A DNA stretch of 64,000 bases, from NCBI GenBank assembly GCA_031763025.1, contig JASSKH010000023.1:5979501-6043500 (forward strand). Direction: 5' to 3'. The stretch comes from Macrocystis pyrifera. Its lineage: Eukaryota > Sar > Phaeophyceae > Laminariales > Laminariaceae. The position numbers and the translations under genes were made by a program. How positions within the stretch are numbered: the first letter of the stretch is position 1; every line of letters begins with the position of its first letter. Shown here in pieces: positions 1 through 10,905 of the stretch. Under the pieces are notes generated by a model. The model searched no databases. It worked only from the letters and a program-made list of their open reading frames with translations, and had not been told where the DNA came from.

Positions 1-1530
1 CCCCCTCCAGCACAACTCAACAAGAAACAAACAAAACCTGCTAGACTTCAAGAGCTAGTCGAACCGATACCTACTGCTGTCGTCGCCACCCGATCTATAA
101 TTTCGTTTCTGCATTCGTCGACGTACGGCTGCCCCCCCCCCACCGCCCCCTCCCCCCCTCTCCTTGTCGCTACTCTTGGCTCCCTCTGCTGCGTGGCGCT
201 GCCGGCTTCTCTGTGCCTCGTCCCTGTGCCACCTCGCCATGAAACAGTCCGCAGCTTCGACGACACCCCAGTACCACTTCCCCCTCTTCTTAGCCGCCCT
301 CGGCCATAACACCATCTCTACTCCGAACAGCAAAGAGAAGCTTTCCGTGGACCCCTCGGTGGCTTGAAAAAACCTGAGGTCGTCTTCTAGACTCTGGGCT
401 ATTTTTTGTCCATATTGCTAATTTTGAGAACATAATTTTTCACCAAAAATCTTCAAATATCCATTATTTCTGACCCCAGTTTTTATTAAAAAAAACAAAA
501 AAATGCACGCCAGCGGTGAGTTCAACCGATCGGTCGATGCTCAACTTCGCAACCTGCGTGTAACCGTTCGTGCGTTTTCCATCATTTCCCCCGCGATTGA
601 CTACTAGCCGGTGACTCCCCTGGATGCTACCAGGGTCGACGAGACGATAATACTTACCAGTGCTTGCAGGCTCGACTTCCAATTGATTTCGGCCAGTACC
701 ATCTGTCTCGTGCACTGAAACAGCATTTTGCACGTGAGGGCTGGGGTGCATAAGACATTAGAAAGTTTGTGAACAGTATTAATAGATCACACGTGACAGG
801 CACACAAGACACTGGAAAGTTTGTATGGTACCTGGCAGACGCCATCCTATTATTGACAGGAACTCTCCCTGTAAATGTTGCACCAGGTCTGTCTTGACGT
901 ACTGTTTGTTGTCCTGTAGTCGTACCTCGTACGTTTTCGGTGAACTCAGCATCGTGCACGTTCTCTTGACCTCTTCTGCTCTTGATACATGAAAACACAC
1001 AGCAAGTAAGTATGCACACGCCGGTAAAATTGCAGAGGGTGTGCCAACACAGCGCAAGAGGAGGTTATGTTCGTTCCTGTTTTCTGCAGGCAGGCTAGCG
1101 AGTGGCGCACTTTGCTTCTGCAGCTCTTTGTTCCATCTCAGGTGTTTTACCAGGCAATACCATCACGAGGGTTGGATCCCAAAGCTCGCCCTGCACACCA
1201 TGCCAAGAAGATGTAAGCAACCTTTATCTTTTACATCGGCAGCTTCAGGGACGTGGCTGTTGACTTCATCGCCGGCCTCCTCGTGTCGGACTCCGTTAGA
1301 ATCGTCGTTGGCCAGGTATATAAAAGACTTATATCTATCGCTGCTGTACAGGGCGTACGCCGCGCATTGTTGTTTGTGAAGCATACGTGATATCAGGTAC
1401 ACAAACAGTAGTACTACGAGTATTGATAGTGTTGATGTAAATCGCGTTTTGCGATCACGATAATCGCGATAAAATAAAACAAAAAATCGCGATATGCTCT
1501 ATATATAGTCGAGGTCGCAAAAAAATCTCC
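1..1530. other. No recognisable gene
   Basis: I see no conserved domain, convincing exon or repeat family here. Short open frames exist on both strands, but they run through a C/G-rich tract near 130-160 and have no family resemblance. A short palindrome-like segment around 618-640 (CCCCTGGATGCTACCAGGG) recurs in similar form near 26549-26575, so small dispersed-repeat remnants are present. Confidence 0.4.
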
Positions 1531-1661
1531 CGCGATCACCATATATTTGAAATGAAAAAACGCCTCCGAAACCCTCTGTAAAATACCGCGATCACCATAT
1601 ATATACAAATATATGTGTGTATTTGAAATGAAAAAACGCCTCCAAAACCTCTGTAAAATAC
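1531..1661. repeat. Tandem duplication, ~60-70 bp, two copies
   Basis: Copy one (about 1531-1590) and copy two (about 1588-1661) share CGCGATCACCATATAT, TTTGAAATGAAAAAACGCC and CTCTGTAAAATAC. The second copy has extra TA-rich bases. It is a local duplication next to a run of palindromic GCGAT/ATCGC words at 1440-1490. Confidence 0.8.
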
Positions 1662-1935
1662 TACAGGGACAAAGTTACCAACAGTTTTTTTCTTGTTTTG
1701 TCTTCCCGCTGACAACATGGAGCCCATCTTCAAGCCAATGTTCACGAAATACTCGCATCTTCTGTACATTCTTACTTCAGACCCCGATTTTTTTCCATTT
1801 TTTCAGGGTCAACATTTTGTTGTTTTATCTTTCGAATTGGGGTTGTATTTATTCTTTTTCTCCGAGACGTGGGAGGTAGTTTTCCATTGTTCGGCACGCA
1901 ACCGATGTCTCTGACGGTTTTCCATGTTCGTACAG

Positions 1936-2070
1936 ACACCCTGTTACTCCGTGTAACAGCCTCTATTACTCCATGTAATAGTCCTCTCTATTACTCCATG
2001 CAATAGTCCTCTCTATTACTCCATGTAATAGTCCTCTCTATTACTCCATGTAATAGTCCTATTACTCCCT
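1936..2070. repeat. 26-bp tandem repeat, about four units
   Basis: The unit CTCTATTACTCCATGTAATAGTC is repeated four to five times with few changes. Each unit contains the near palindrome CTATTAC...GTAATAG. The array abuts the 3' terminal region of the decayed YR retroelement E1. Confidence 0.9.
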
Positions 2071-2107
2071 CCCTTGGGCCCCCCTCGACTGGGGCCTACT
2101 GTGAGGT

Positions 2108-2145
2108 CTCGGACGACCGAGTACCCCAAATGGTCTTCGACCATT
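2108..2145. other. Twin stem-loop at E1 3' end
   Basis: CTCGG-ACGA-CCGAG is followed after a short spacer by AATGGT-CTTCG-ACCATT. The same two hairpins, with the same spacing, occur in both copies of the E2 terminal repeat (10214-10250 and 10837-10873). Conservation in a decayed element points to a function in the RNA or in integration. Confidence 0.7.
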
Positions 2146-2179
2146 CCAACTCCCTCAAATCCGAGGTCCTTCCGCTACT

Positions 2180-3281
2180 TTACAGTTTTCCCCAGACGGT
2201 ATCCTGGCCTGGTTGTCTCTGAGACCCCTTTCCTGTGTCCGCCAATTTCCGCGACACTTGACTGATGCCCTCTTTATTGTTACGCGTGTATACTTTATAC
2301 GCCCCCGATTTCCATCTTTTTTCCCTCTGAATTACTCGCTCTGACACGGTTCCTCCCGCTGCGAGCGTCGAGCCCCCACCGATACGGAGCGAATGTAATG
2401 TGAACCCGTCAGGTTTCGCCCCTGACTCCGCGACGATCTCTTTAAGCGCCTGGGTTGCTTGGTCGTATCGCCATGTTACGACTTTACCCTTGCTACGGTA
2501 CGACGAAAGAGGTGCGTGTTCGGGCAGCATGGAGTGACACGACATCAGTTCCACCATAGGAGCGACGGCAGCACCGTCCGACTGCAGCCCCGACCGCGTG
2601 CCCTGCACGGTGTCCCGTGTTCCGAATACTACGCTACCCTCCCCTGCTTGGTCCCCTTTGTGTCCACGAAATCGGACTTCTACCCTGTCGGCCTGTCGCC
2701 AGAGTAAATACGACAGCTGTCTATTACCGCTAAAAAACGCAACGTCGGCCCGTGTTAGACAGTCGGGTGCACCCCGCCCCCGTCCCTGGCCCACATCTCG
2801 TCGGAACGGGCCATTAAAAAGTAACTCATAGCCAATCAAAGCCATAACACCCGACCCCCGGGCCCCCCCGAGGATATGCCCTGCTCTCCCTTGAGCAGCA
2901 TGTCCCATGACACCGGATGTCGCACCCCGACGAGCGGTACCCGCGTCGGCGTGCGCCCGAGCTATTCCTTTTCAATGCGTGTTTGACTGTTGGTGACTGC
3001 GTGGGGAGTTCCAACCTGTACTCTAGCCGGTGAAAATATTGCACTGCGGATATCTTACTCGCGATCGTTCCCGCTCGGTTCACCTGCGACGCGCTACACC
3101 AGGCGGCAAAGTCAACGATTGCCAACTCGCTGTCTTCGGCAGTCTCGTCTGCCCTCAGATATTGGTCCCTCCCCATTAGCTTGCGAAACCTGGACCAAGA
3201 TGCGAAACCTGACGCATAAGTATGTTCAGACGAGACCGCAGCTGCGTTTCGGAGATACTGGAGGCCAATGCCCCGGAACAA
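2180..3281 (-). pseudogene. Tyrosine recombinase of E1, frameshifted
   Basis: Two overlapping minus-strand frames (3281-2826 and 2908-2180) together cover a tyrosine recombinase/integrase. The N-terminal part matches the SAM-like core-binding region of the E2 protein (TYASGFASWSRF; RAGTIASKISAV). The C-terminal part keeps the lysine region (RFRGHKGDQ), the H-x-x-R box (LHSLRIGG) and the tyrosine context (VYTRNN). The frame changes near 2.9 kb, where the box I arginine region is poorly preserved. In the family this enzyme integrates a circular cDNA through a covalent phosphotyrosine. Here it must be inactive as one protein. Confidence 0.85.
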
Positions 3282-4412
3282 AACGCGTCTCCGGCGAATC
3301 CCAGCCTCTGTTCCTGCCAGTCAATACCGGGTCGGAATTCGCGGAGGGAATCGTTGATGGACGCGCGCTTCCATCGCGAGATACCATCGGCTAACGTGTT
3401 GGCGATTCCAGCGACATGCTTGGCGCGAAACGACCAACCTGAATCCATTTCTAGACATCCTAATATGCGCATCAATGCCCCCGATCGAGGCTCCGTGCCC
3501 CCCTTGCACCGATTCACCCAGTGAATTGCCGACATGCTGTCCCCTTTTTAGTAACAGACTTTTCCCCCCCATACTGCAGCCGCGTCCCGGCGGGCCCGAC
3601 AAATGCCCACGCCGTGAGTACCATACCCAACAGTTCCAACACGTTAATGGACAAGTCATCCTGATCCTGCTTGTGCACTATCAGGCGTTCTTGCACCTCG
3701 TCTGCCAAATCCATCCCCTACCACCGGCCCGATTCCAAGCAGTACCCGCCCATGGCGGTGCCAGAGGCGTCGGATACCAGGGTGTGAGTGCGGCTGAAGA
3801 TAAAAACTGTCTAAGGAAGCACCGAGCCTTCCCCCTGTTGAGCCGCGCGCGCGCTCTACAATCAACGCCCAAAACGCGACATCCGCGTGAAACTCCGGAG
3901 TAAGGGCAACACGCCTTGTTGGCGATCTTCCCGACGCTCCGTTTTTTTTTTTTTTTTTTTTTTTTACTTGTCCCGAGTTCAATGGGGGCAATCCCACGGC
4001 TAGCAGCATGCGACGCACAAAATACTTCCCCGGCCGCAATACTCCGCATACGTGCAGCAGTTTCCCAATTGACGTTCGAAGTTCGGACTCGGTTACGACG
4101 GTGCGCTCGGCCGGCCACGTGCCGAGCAGGTTTCGGAGCTGTGTGAGTTTTTCCGTCGGTAAAGAAATGGTCATTGCTACCGTGTCAACTTCCCAACCCA
4201 AGGTGTTGTCATATGCAAAACCGTCCCTCGTTACTTCGCAGAAACCTAATTCCCGCCTGGGCCATGTCGTCGAGAATACTTTCGACCTCCCCGCTACCCG
4301 CCCGTGTCGTGGAAAGTTTCTGCCATACGGCTAGACACTCGTCTCCATCGGATACAAATCTCGATGCCGACCCCGGCCGAACAACTTGTGGATCTCGAGC
4401 TGAGTCCACCAC
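3176..4412 (-). pseudogene. RT C-terminus and RNase H of E1, broken
   Basis: Frames at 4412-4209, 4201-3656, 3714-3514, 3659-3321 and 3535-3176 reproduce in order the E2 protein from the RT thumb onward. Landmarks are GWEVDTVAMTISLP, PGKYFVRRML, LSINVLELLGMVLTAW and HVAGIANTLADGISRW. These are DIRS-type RNase H blocks with acidic residues around NVLELLG and the final ADGISRW. An A-run makes a poly-Lys stretch that shifts the frame. The palm domain with YVDD is absent, so this copy cannot reverse transcribe. Confidence 0.8.
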
Positions 4413-5517
4413 GTGTTGGGGTCCCGGAGTTGGCCCCGCCGGCAGACGAGGCCCGCGTCCCTATTCGTCGTTGTCTTTCTCCGGTTTCTCCACCTCCTGT
4501 CTTGGGCCTGCTTAGATCCGTCGGCCCGTGTCTTCGCGTTCGGGCTGGAACCTCCTCCCAGCCCCGTCTTGGCGCGGTCTGCCTTGGTCTGCGCCCGGAA
4601 CTGCTTCCAGCGCGGATACCCCCTCGCGCCATTTCTTGCTTGCTGCGTGGGCAAACGTGCACGCTGTACCTTAGTCGCACCCCCGCGAGGACGCCCACCC
4701 CAAAACACGGCGACTCGGCCCGCGTCTTCGCTCGCTTGACCGATGGTGCGGGAGAGTGGCCTTGAGCCCCTGGCACGCTGAGCCTCCACGTTACAGAGGG
4801 AAGCTGCTCGATGCTTGGTGTTGAAGTCCACTTTCCCCCGATCGTCACGGATGCGTCTAGCAGAGCGGATGTTCATACCAATATATCTTCGTTGATGAGT
4901 TTCTCGATGCGCTTCTTGTTCGACGGAATCTGAATCGCCTTGGTGCATTGTCGCTTATGTTTCTTCACGGCGTCAACGCCTATCTTGCAGCCTTCGAGTA
5001 GGACCTCCACGCGCGGAATGCTCTCTACCGATTCGGCGCCCTTTCCACTTTGATAAACCATGTCGACGAGGAGTTCCGTCTGCTCTTGCACTTTAAGGTC
5101 GGTCGACGGATCTCCGGGGTCCCCGTGTGGCATGTGGTCCAATACGTCGAAGGCCGAAATTGCGCGACTTGGGAGGTAACCGCGGGTGTGACCAGTGCTA
5201 CGTTAGCCAATACGACTTGCAGCTCCTCCAGTTTCTCTCAAGCCACTGTCATTACGCCCGAAATACTCCAAATCCGCCGAGCGCTCAAGTTCTTCCTGGT
5301 CACGATGTTTTCCTTAAACTTGACCTTGGCTTCCTGCCCCCGTGACATAGACTCGAACGTCCCTGCGTCCTCGCCATTTTTCATCCTCTTCGTGTTCCCC
5401 GGCCTGTAATTCGGCGATGACATCTATAATCTCCGTCATCATGTCGCTCAACTGGGATACCGTGTCTTTCAATTGCGCGGTATCGGCGGTCTGCGCTTCC
5501 GCTGCCGCGCGTGCCAC
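4331..5517 (-). pseudogene. Gag-like region of E1
   Basis: Minus-strand fragments 5517-5314, 5142-4873 and 4948-4331 are charged and low in hydrophobic residues. The first has heptad-like Leu/Ile spacing (LKDTVSQLSDMMTEIIDVIAEL), suggesting a coiled coil. The last is rich in Arg/Lys/Gln, as expected for nucleic-acid binding. The position upstream of RT-RNase H corresponds to Gag in E2. No zinc knuckle is visible. Assignment rests on position and composition, not on a recognised domain. Confidence 0.4.
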
Positions 5518-5840
5518 CCGACGCCGTTCCTATGCCTTCGACCGCTCGTGCTGCCCCAGCATGCCCAGTGCTGGTTCAGTACCAGGTGAATTGATATCCC
5601 CTGAAGCGACATCCAGAACATCAGCCCCCGCTGAACCGCTTCCCCCTGAATCGGCTCCCGCGACGTTGGCCCCCCCCTGAACCAATCCCCTCAAAAACGG
5701 GACATCTGTATCGCTCGCCGATCCTTAGGGTTAGATCGTCTGCGACCTTAGTTCGCAAAAGCAGGATATGGCATTCGGTGACGAGAGGATTCGTTAATTG
5801 AGCCGTTCCGATACTACTGTATGTATGGTTCTCTCAACCG

Positions 5841-6575
5841 ACTCTCATTAGAGGTATCACTCGGCTTAAGACCATCCATACCTCATGGATTTACATCTCG
5901 CCGCAGCTCTCCAGAATACCAGGTAGCATTATGGATCATGTCAAACTCGCCAATCTGTGAGAGACGCTTTGCCTTTCCAGAGTCAACCGACGATATCCTG
6001 GTATGTATCTCGTCTTTGTTATCTCACTCCCCCCCCGGCGCGGCCCTCATCGGATGACGTGGATTTTTAATGTCGAGCCGGGTCTGTCTTTGATAACCTT
6101 GCGTAATTGTTACTGCGCACAAGCGTCCCATCAATACTTCATGGTTTGCTCTCTTTACCCGCCCTGTGTTGATGTTATCGCCCGGCTTGGGACCAGTCAT
6201 GCCTCGTGGAATTACCTCTCACCGAGCTTTCCATAATAACATTCCGAATGATTCACATTCCGTTTGTGAATCTGGGTGAATCTATGCACTACGCATCGCC
6301 TTCCCTCAGCCTATCTCTCTGGGATTCCGACACTTGATGTTATCACCCGGCGTGAGACCAGTCATGCCTCGTGGAATTACCTCTCACCGAGCTTTCCATA
6401 ATAACATTGGTATCGCCCGGCTTGAGACCAGTTATGCCTCGTGGAATTACCTCTCACCGAAAATCCATACTAACATTCCGAATGATTCACGTTCCGTTTG
6501 TGAATCTGGGCGAATCTTTGCGTTATGCTTCGCCTTCCTTCAGCCTAACTCTCTGGGATTACGACGATATACTAC
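5841..6575. repeat. Degenerate tandem repeat, ~75-165 bp units
   Basis: At least three good units (about 6171-6335, 6336-6404 and 6408-6570) share CCCGGCTTGAGACCAGT, ATGCCTCGTGGAATTACC and TCTCACCGA. Two longer units also share ATTCCGAATGATTCAC and CTCTGGGATT. A diverged unit lies at 5850-6050. The array sits just upstream of E1 on the minus strand, where E2 also has tandem repeats. Confidence 0.85.
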
Positions 6576-7029
6576 TGCTGTTAGTTATCCCGTTCTCGGC
6601 CTGCCTCCTAGTCATATTGGTTGACCTGGCTTGTGTTTTTCGGAATAATATATATATACCTCGCACAAGTAATCCATTAATCATGCTCAACATACCCAGA
6701 TAATATCAGTATGACCTCTCGTACTCGACTCTCCTGCGACTAAACAGCCGAAATAGACTGTACGCACGCAGTCCACCTTGGTGCGTTGTCTTGTGTAGTT
6801 ATCGGTCAAAGCGAAACATGACGGCTTTCTCTTACGAGCCGTGCGTACTTTCTCGTCGATGAACACACTTGTTAGTGACAACTGAGTGGTCCGTTCGTTG
6901 GACATCATATTACGTTCTGGCACTACTGCTGTTGTACCTGGTACGTATTACCGTGGCCTGGTCTTGTGTGTAGGTTATCTCTGTGCCTATGCACTGCGAT
7001 ACCAACGAACGTATAATATATGAAATAAA

Positions 7030-7935
7030 TACCCCTGGCATATGGTAGTACCTGTCAATTACTTGATGTACGACATACGCCCGACCCATTGATCACTTGC
7101 CCGAGCAAGTGTTCGATAAATGTTGAGTCTGCGCGTCCGACCAAATTCGTCACGCACGCAACTCCTGTTGGATGCATCGTGTGCTAACAGCAGAGTATAC
7201 CTTGACTTGATCCGTTTCGTCGATCTGTACACCTTAGAACAATCGGTTCTGTACGGGGTTTTGGAGCCCATGCCTATCTTCTGTATATATGCCTGGCTCC
7301 CGTTTGGTCCTGCTGCGCGAGACATTCGGTGGATAGGTGCTCGTACGATAAAGCTCAAGCTCCCATACTACGGCCATAAATATATTACGGTGAGTGTATT
7401 CGTCGTTGCAACATGAGCGCCGGCCGCAACTACCATGCACGTGAGTATGTCAACCGGACCAGATCCCCAAGAACATCAAGGGCATCAAGTGTGGTGGAGA
7501 TGGCCACCCAGGGAAGCCATATTCCCCCCAGGTAGTGTACTAAATGTCCCTGGCATTTGTATTAATAGTACCTGTTAATTTGGTTGATATTATATATACG
7601 CTCGATCCATCCATTTCTTGCCCACCTGTGCAAGGAGTCTGCGTGTCCGACCAAATTCAGCATTAACCCAACTCCTGTTGGAGACAGACGTGATGCATTA
7701 TTATTAACAATGGTGTATATATAAAAATGACTTGGTCTGTCTAGTCGATAGATATCCAAGCCACGAAGGCCTCCTGTATACCATGCCGGCCGTCTCTATA
7801 TCTCCTTTGAGCGCAGAACTGCCGGTCATCCACCAGGGTCGATCCGGACCGGACGCGTTAGACATCCCAGGCACGAACGATACCTGCTCGACATATCCTG
7901 CCCCCAACTACCATGCACACAAGGCGACTATGTAT
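7030..7935. repeat. Two diverged ~400-bp tandem copies
   Basis: Segments 7030-7445 and 7555-7935 share TAGTACCTGT(C/T)AATT, GCGTCCGACCAAATTC, CAACTCCTGTTGGA and, at the far end, CAACTACCATGCAC. Between them 7446-7554 is unrelated. This continues the repeat-rich stretch that may be the E1 leader. No coding sequence is recognisable in 6576-8600. Confidence 0.75.
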
Positions 7936-8604
7936 CTCTTGGTATGCAGAGTACTTGAGCCGCAACGACAATAAACAATGCTTTATATTTACCGGGTACG
8001 TACCACACGATTACACGAATTTATCAAATTGCATTGCGGACTTTTTATACCCACGTTTAACGTGAGCGCATTCGGCGGTCGTGGTGCAGCGAGCAAGACC
8101 GGCTCGTGTGTTGCTTGTCGTCACCTGGCGCGTGGTTGCATTTCACATGAAACTGCTGTCCCTCTACTCGCGGGAGTCCAGCAAACACATTAATTACTCG
8201 TGCTCGTGCTGATTCTTCACCCGAGAGAGAAACAAGCTCTGTGGTCGCGAAGACGCGTCGTGTGACCACACTCACCCACCGACCATTACTACCATTGACA
8301 TATCACCGAGGATTGATACGAGTACAGCATACCCCGCGTCGCCGTATAATAGTTCGTGCGCTATATCAATCATGTATGTGCACTTACACTCATTGGTTCG
8401 CTCATACAGTCAGTATCTTCCCGATACCATACAATACCAACATGAGTTAGTTCGCCGGCGAATCGGTCACGTAAAAACTTGCTCCCATACTATCAAGTGT
8501 ATAACTTGGGTTGGTTGTATCTCGTGACTCGGTTTCCGTTGTGTCATACCCAGTGCGCCTTCCCACGGGGTGAGCCTCTGTTACCTACCAGACGGCGTGA
8601 AATG

Positions 8605-8795
8605 CTAGAAACATTGCCATGTGTAATCCGTGACAATTGACACACCATGTAAAGACACTCTCACCGATTGATGCGGTGAATTGTCGTCCCGACCTTTTCC
8701 GAGGAGCGGGGGTGCCCCCCGGAATAACCACATGCGTAATCCATGGCTATTGATACCGTGTAAGGACACTCTCACCGATTGATGCGTTGAAGAAC
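8605..8795. repeat. Two ~70-bp direct repeats
   Basis: Both copies contain a GTAATCC(G/A)TG word followed by GACACTCTCACCGATTGATGCG. They lie about 115 bp apart, with a G/C-rich spacer between them. Confidence 0.8.
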
Positions 8796-9258
8796 AGAAA
8801 TCACAACAGCGGAGACGGACGGCCCAGGAACTAGAAACTACGGAAATTCTGGTAGATTGACCTTCAATTTTTCAGGAAGGTTTTGCTCTTTATCACGTAG
8901 TTCACTGGTCAGCTGAGGTCGCGCGCTTCCCGTTTGAGATTGCTGTGCTCGTCGAACTGTGTGAGAATGGTTTCGTGTGCGAGCTCTCTTCTTGTTCACC
9001 AGGTATCTAAATATTGGACTTATCAATTACATCGTATTTTTCGACGTCCGCTTAAACTGCTCAAGCTTAGTTTCGTTTCGGCTAGTCCCTGACCTCAGGG
9101 ATACACGTAAAGTATGCGTCGGTTTTCGCTCATCAATCATAGAATATTTCAACCTCTAAATTCGCAATTCGCCCGTTCACAACAAAACACGGATTGTTGC
9201 TCGATCTGTTCCAGAGTCTCCTCACAAGCCTTCCCTTTGTATTGGGCTGTGGCCAAAA
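8796..9258. other. No recognised feature
   Basis: There is a short open frame on the minus strand (9026-8838) with no family resemblance. I see nothing else in this stretch. Confidence 0.4.
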
Positions 9259-9410
9259 TCAGGTATACCTGGCCACTTTAGGCCCAAATCAGCTACATAC
9301 TAAATTCAAGTAAAAAACTCCCGCCACGAGCGGTGTTTTGTCCATGGAAATCCATTTGAAAAAATTGCGCCTGAACATAGCCTGTGGCCTCCAAAACCTG
9401 ACTTGTTTCG
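9259..9410 (+). repeat. Dispersed repeat, copy 1
   Basis: About 150 bp beginning GGTATACCTGGCCACTTT matches 22802-22954 in the same orientation. Shared words include CGCCACGAGCGGT, GCGCCTGAACATAGC and GTGTGGCCTCC-like sequence. No coding capacity or terminal repeats are visible. Confidence 0.85.
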
Positions 9411-9920
9411 TGTCAGGGTATTGTTGTGTGTTGTCTTCACATTAAATCGTCCTTTCTGCCCAGCTTCATCAGTACACCCAGTGTCCGTCCTGATTCCCTA
9501 TCCGAGAGAGATACTGATTCCGTGGTCACAGACTGTGATACAGAGGAAGACCAAAAAATAAATAAATAAGCGCAAATTCACGTGTCAAGCACGTGAAATG
9601 GCCGGCGTACCGGGTACGAGAACACAACAACACAAGCAGGACCAAAGAAATAAGAGCAAAAAGACAAATAAAAACAAAAAACAAAAAAATTGGGCCATAA
9701 AAAACAACAGACAGAGTACGTATCATAACAACTTCCGAAGTACATGGTACACCAAAGATATCAGGAGACCTGTCAAGCTAGGCAAAACGTGCGCTGTCGA
9801 GGGTGTAGGGCCGAGTGTTCCATACTAAAACCTAGTAGTTTAGTGTCAGTCTAGGAATGTCGAGGCAAAGTTGCTGTCCGTCAAGGGGTGGAAATGTGGT
9901 GACGTCTGTCGTACACCCGA
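9411..9920. other. AT-rich sequence without gene
   Basis: An A-rich stretch (9640-9700) resembles another at 22570-22600, both near GAGTACGTAT. No gene signal is seen. Confidence 0.4.
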
Positions 9921-9923
9921 AGC

Positions 9924-10026
9924 AGAAAAAGTGAAATCACCGTACGTATATAAGCTTAAATACGTACCTGGTACGTACTACATACGCAGTACGATCGTGC
10001 AAGTACAGACAGAGCGTACATATGTT
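9924..10026 (+). repeat. Left flank of E2; copy of repeat at 23832-23930
   Basis: Shared words are AGAAAAAGTGAAAT, CCGTACGTAT, AAATACGTACCTGG-like sequence and GTACAGACAGAGCGTAC. It ends exactly where the E2 terminal repeat begins, and the related copy continues into sequence found on the other side of E2. The repeat was therefore probably split by the E2 insertion. Confidence 0.75.
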
Positions 10027-10028
10027 AT

Positions 10029-10260
10029 TTTGTTGTATATCCTTCGAATTGTCATGTTATTATTATTCTCTCCGACGTCGGGGGGGGGAGTCTCCTGGCG
10101 TGGTACGAGAGCCGCGGCACCGGCCGCTGACTCTCGTTGCCTTATCGTACTGCCAGTACCCAGGAGTTCCCCCCCCCCCCCAGCCGACTGGCCGGGGCTC
10201 TAACAAACGCAGTCTCGGACGACCGAGACCCCCAATGGTAGAAAACCATTGACATACCCC
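10029..10260 (-). repeat. E2 terminal repeat B, distal copy
   Basis: It is nearly identical to 10643-10884 over about 230 bp, from TTTGTTGTATATCCTTCG to GACATACCCC. The only clear difference is the length of the internal C-run. It contains the twin stem-loop at 10214-10250. Confidence 0.95.
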
Positions 10261-10395
10261 GCTCTCCTGGTGAGAGCCCCGAATCGCTACCAGTTAATCG
10301 CAGACAATAATACAAGTATAATACGGTGTGGCCAACACCCTGTGGCCGCTCCGTTCCACCCACCTTCGAAAGAAGAAAGGGGCGGGTGGGCGGGA

Positions 10396-10642
10396 GAAAC
10401 CACAACAGTAGACCTAGCCTCTAGGCCTATCAATCGGCAGCGAGCAGTGCCGTGCTCTGCTTGTGCACCTATCACGAGAAGCTAGGCGGGGGCGCGGGAC
10501 GAGTGTGGCCGTTCTTCTCTTCTCTCTGCCTCTGGGCAACTTCAGCTATTAGTTTCCGTCGGTAGAGCCCATGACTATAAATGATTAATTCCGTCGGTTG
10601 TGAACCAAACATGCATCTCTCGTGAACGTAGAGATACTCCGC
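10396..10642 (-). repeat. E2 terminal repeat A, internal copy
   Basis: About 247 bp from GAAACCACAACAGTAGACC to GATACTCCGC, nearly identical to 18988-19236 at the other end of the element. It abuts repeat B at 10643 without a gap. Confidence 0.95.
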
Positions 10643-10884
10643 TTTGTTGTATATCCTTCGAATTGTCATGTTATTATTATTCTCTCCGACGTCGGGGGGG
10701 GGGAGTCTCCTGGCGTGGTACGAGAGCCGCGGCACCGGCCGCTGACTCTCGTTGCCTTATCGTACTGCCAATACCCAGGAGTTCCCCCCCCCCCCCCCCC
10801 CCCCAGCCGACTGGCCGGGGCTCTAACAAACGCAGTCTCGGACGACCGAGACCCCCAATGGTAGAAAACCATTGACATACCCCC
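10643..10884 (-). repeat. E2 terminal repeat B, proximal copy
   Basis: It matches 10029-10260 with a longer C-run (about 10785-10804). It lies directly downstream of the recombinase ORF and carries the second twin stem-loop (10837-10873). Confidence 0.95.
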
Positions 10885-10905
10885 CATACCGCGGTCGCGT
10901 CGATA

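Larger units (their letters stand above)
2074..5700 (-). mobile_element. Decayed tyrosine-recombinase retroelement (E1)
   Basis: On the minus strand this reads, 5' to 3', a Lys/Arg-rich Gag-like region, the end of a reverse transcriptase with its RNase H, and a tyrosine recombinase. This is the same order as the better preserved E2 at 10-19 kb, and the proteins are clearly related segment by segment. Most of the RT, including the YVDD catalytic loop, is missing between the Gag-like and RNase H parts. Several frameshifts break the rest, including one in an A-run (T-run on plus at 3943-3965). The tandem repeats at 5.8-8.8 kb may be its long leader, by analogy with E2. It is inactive and older than E2. 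Confidence 0.85.
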
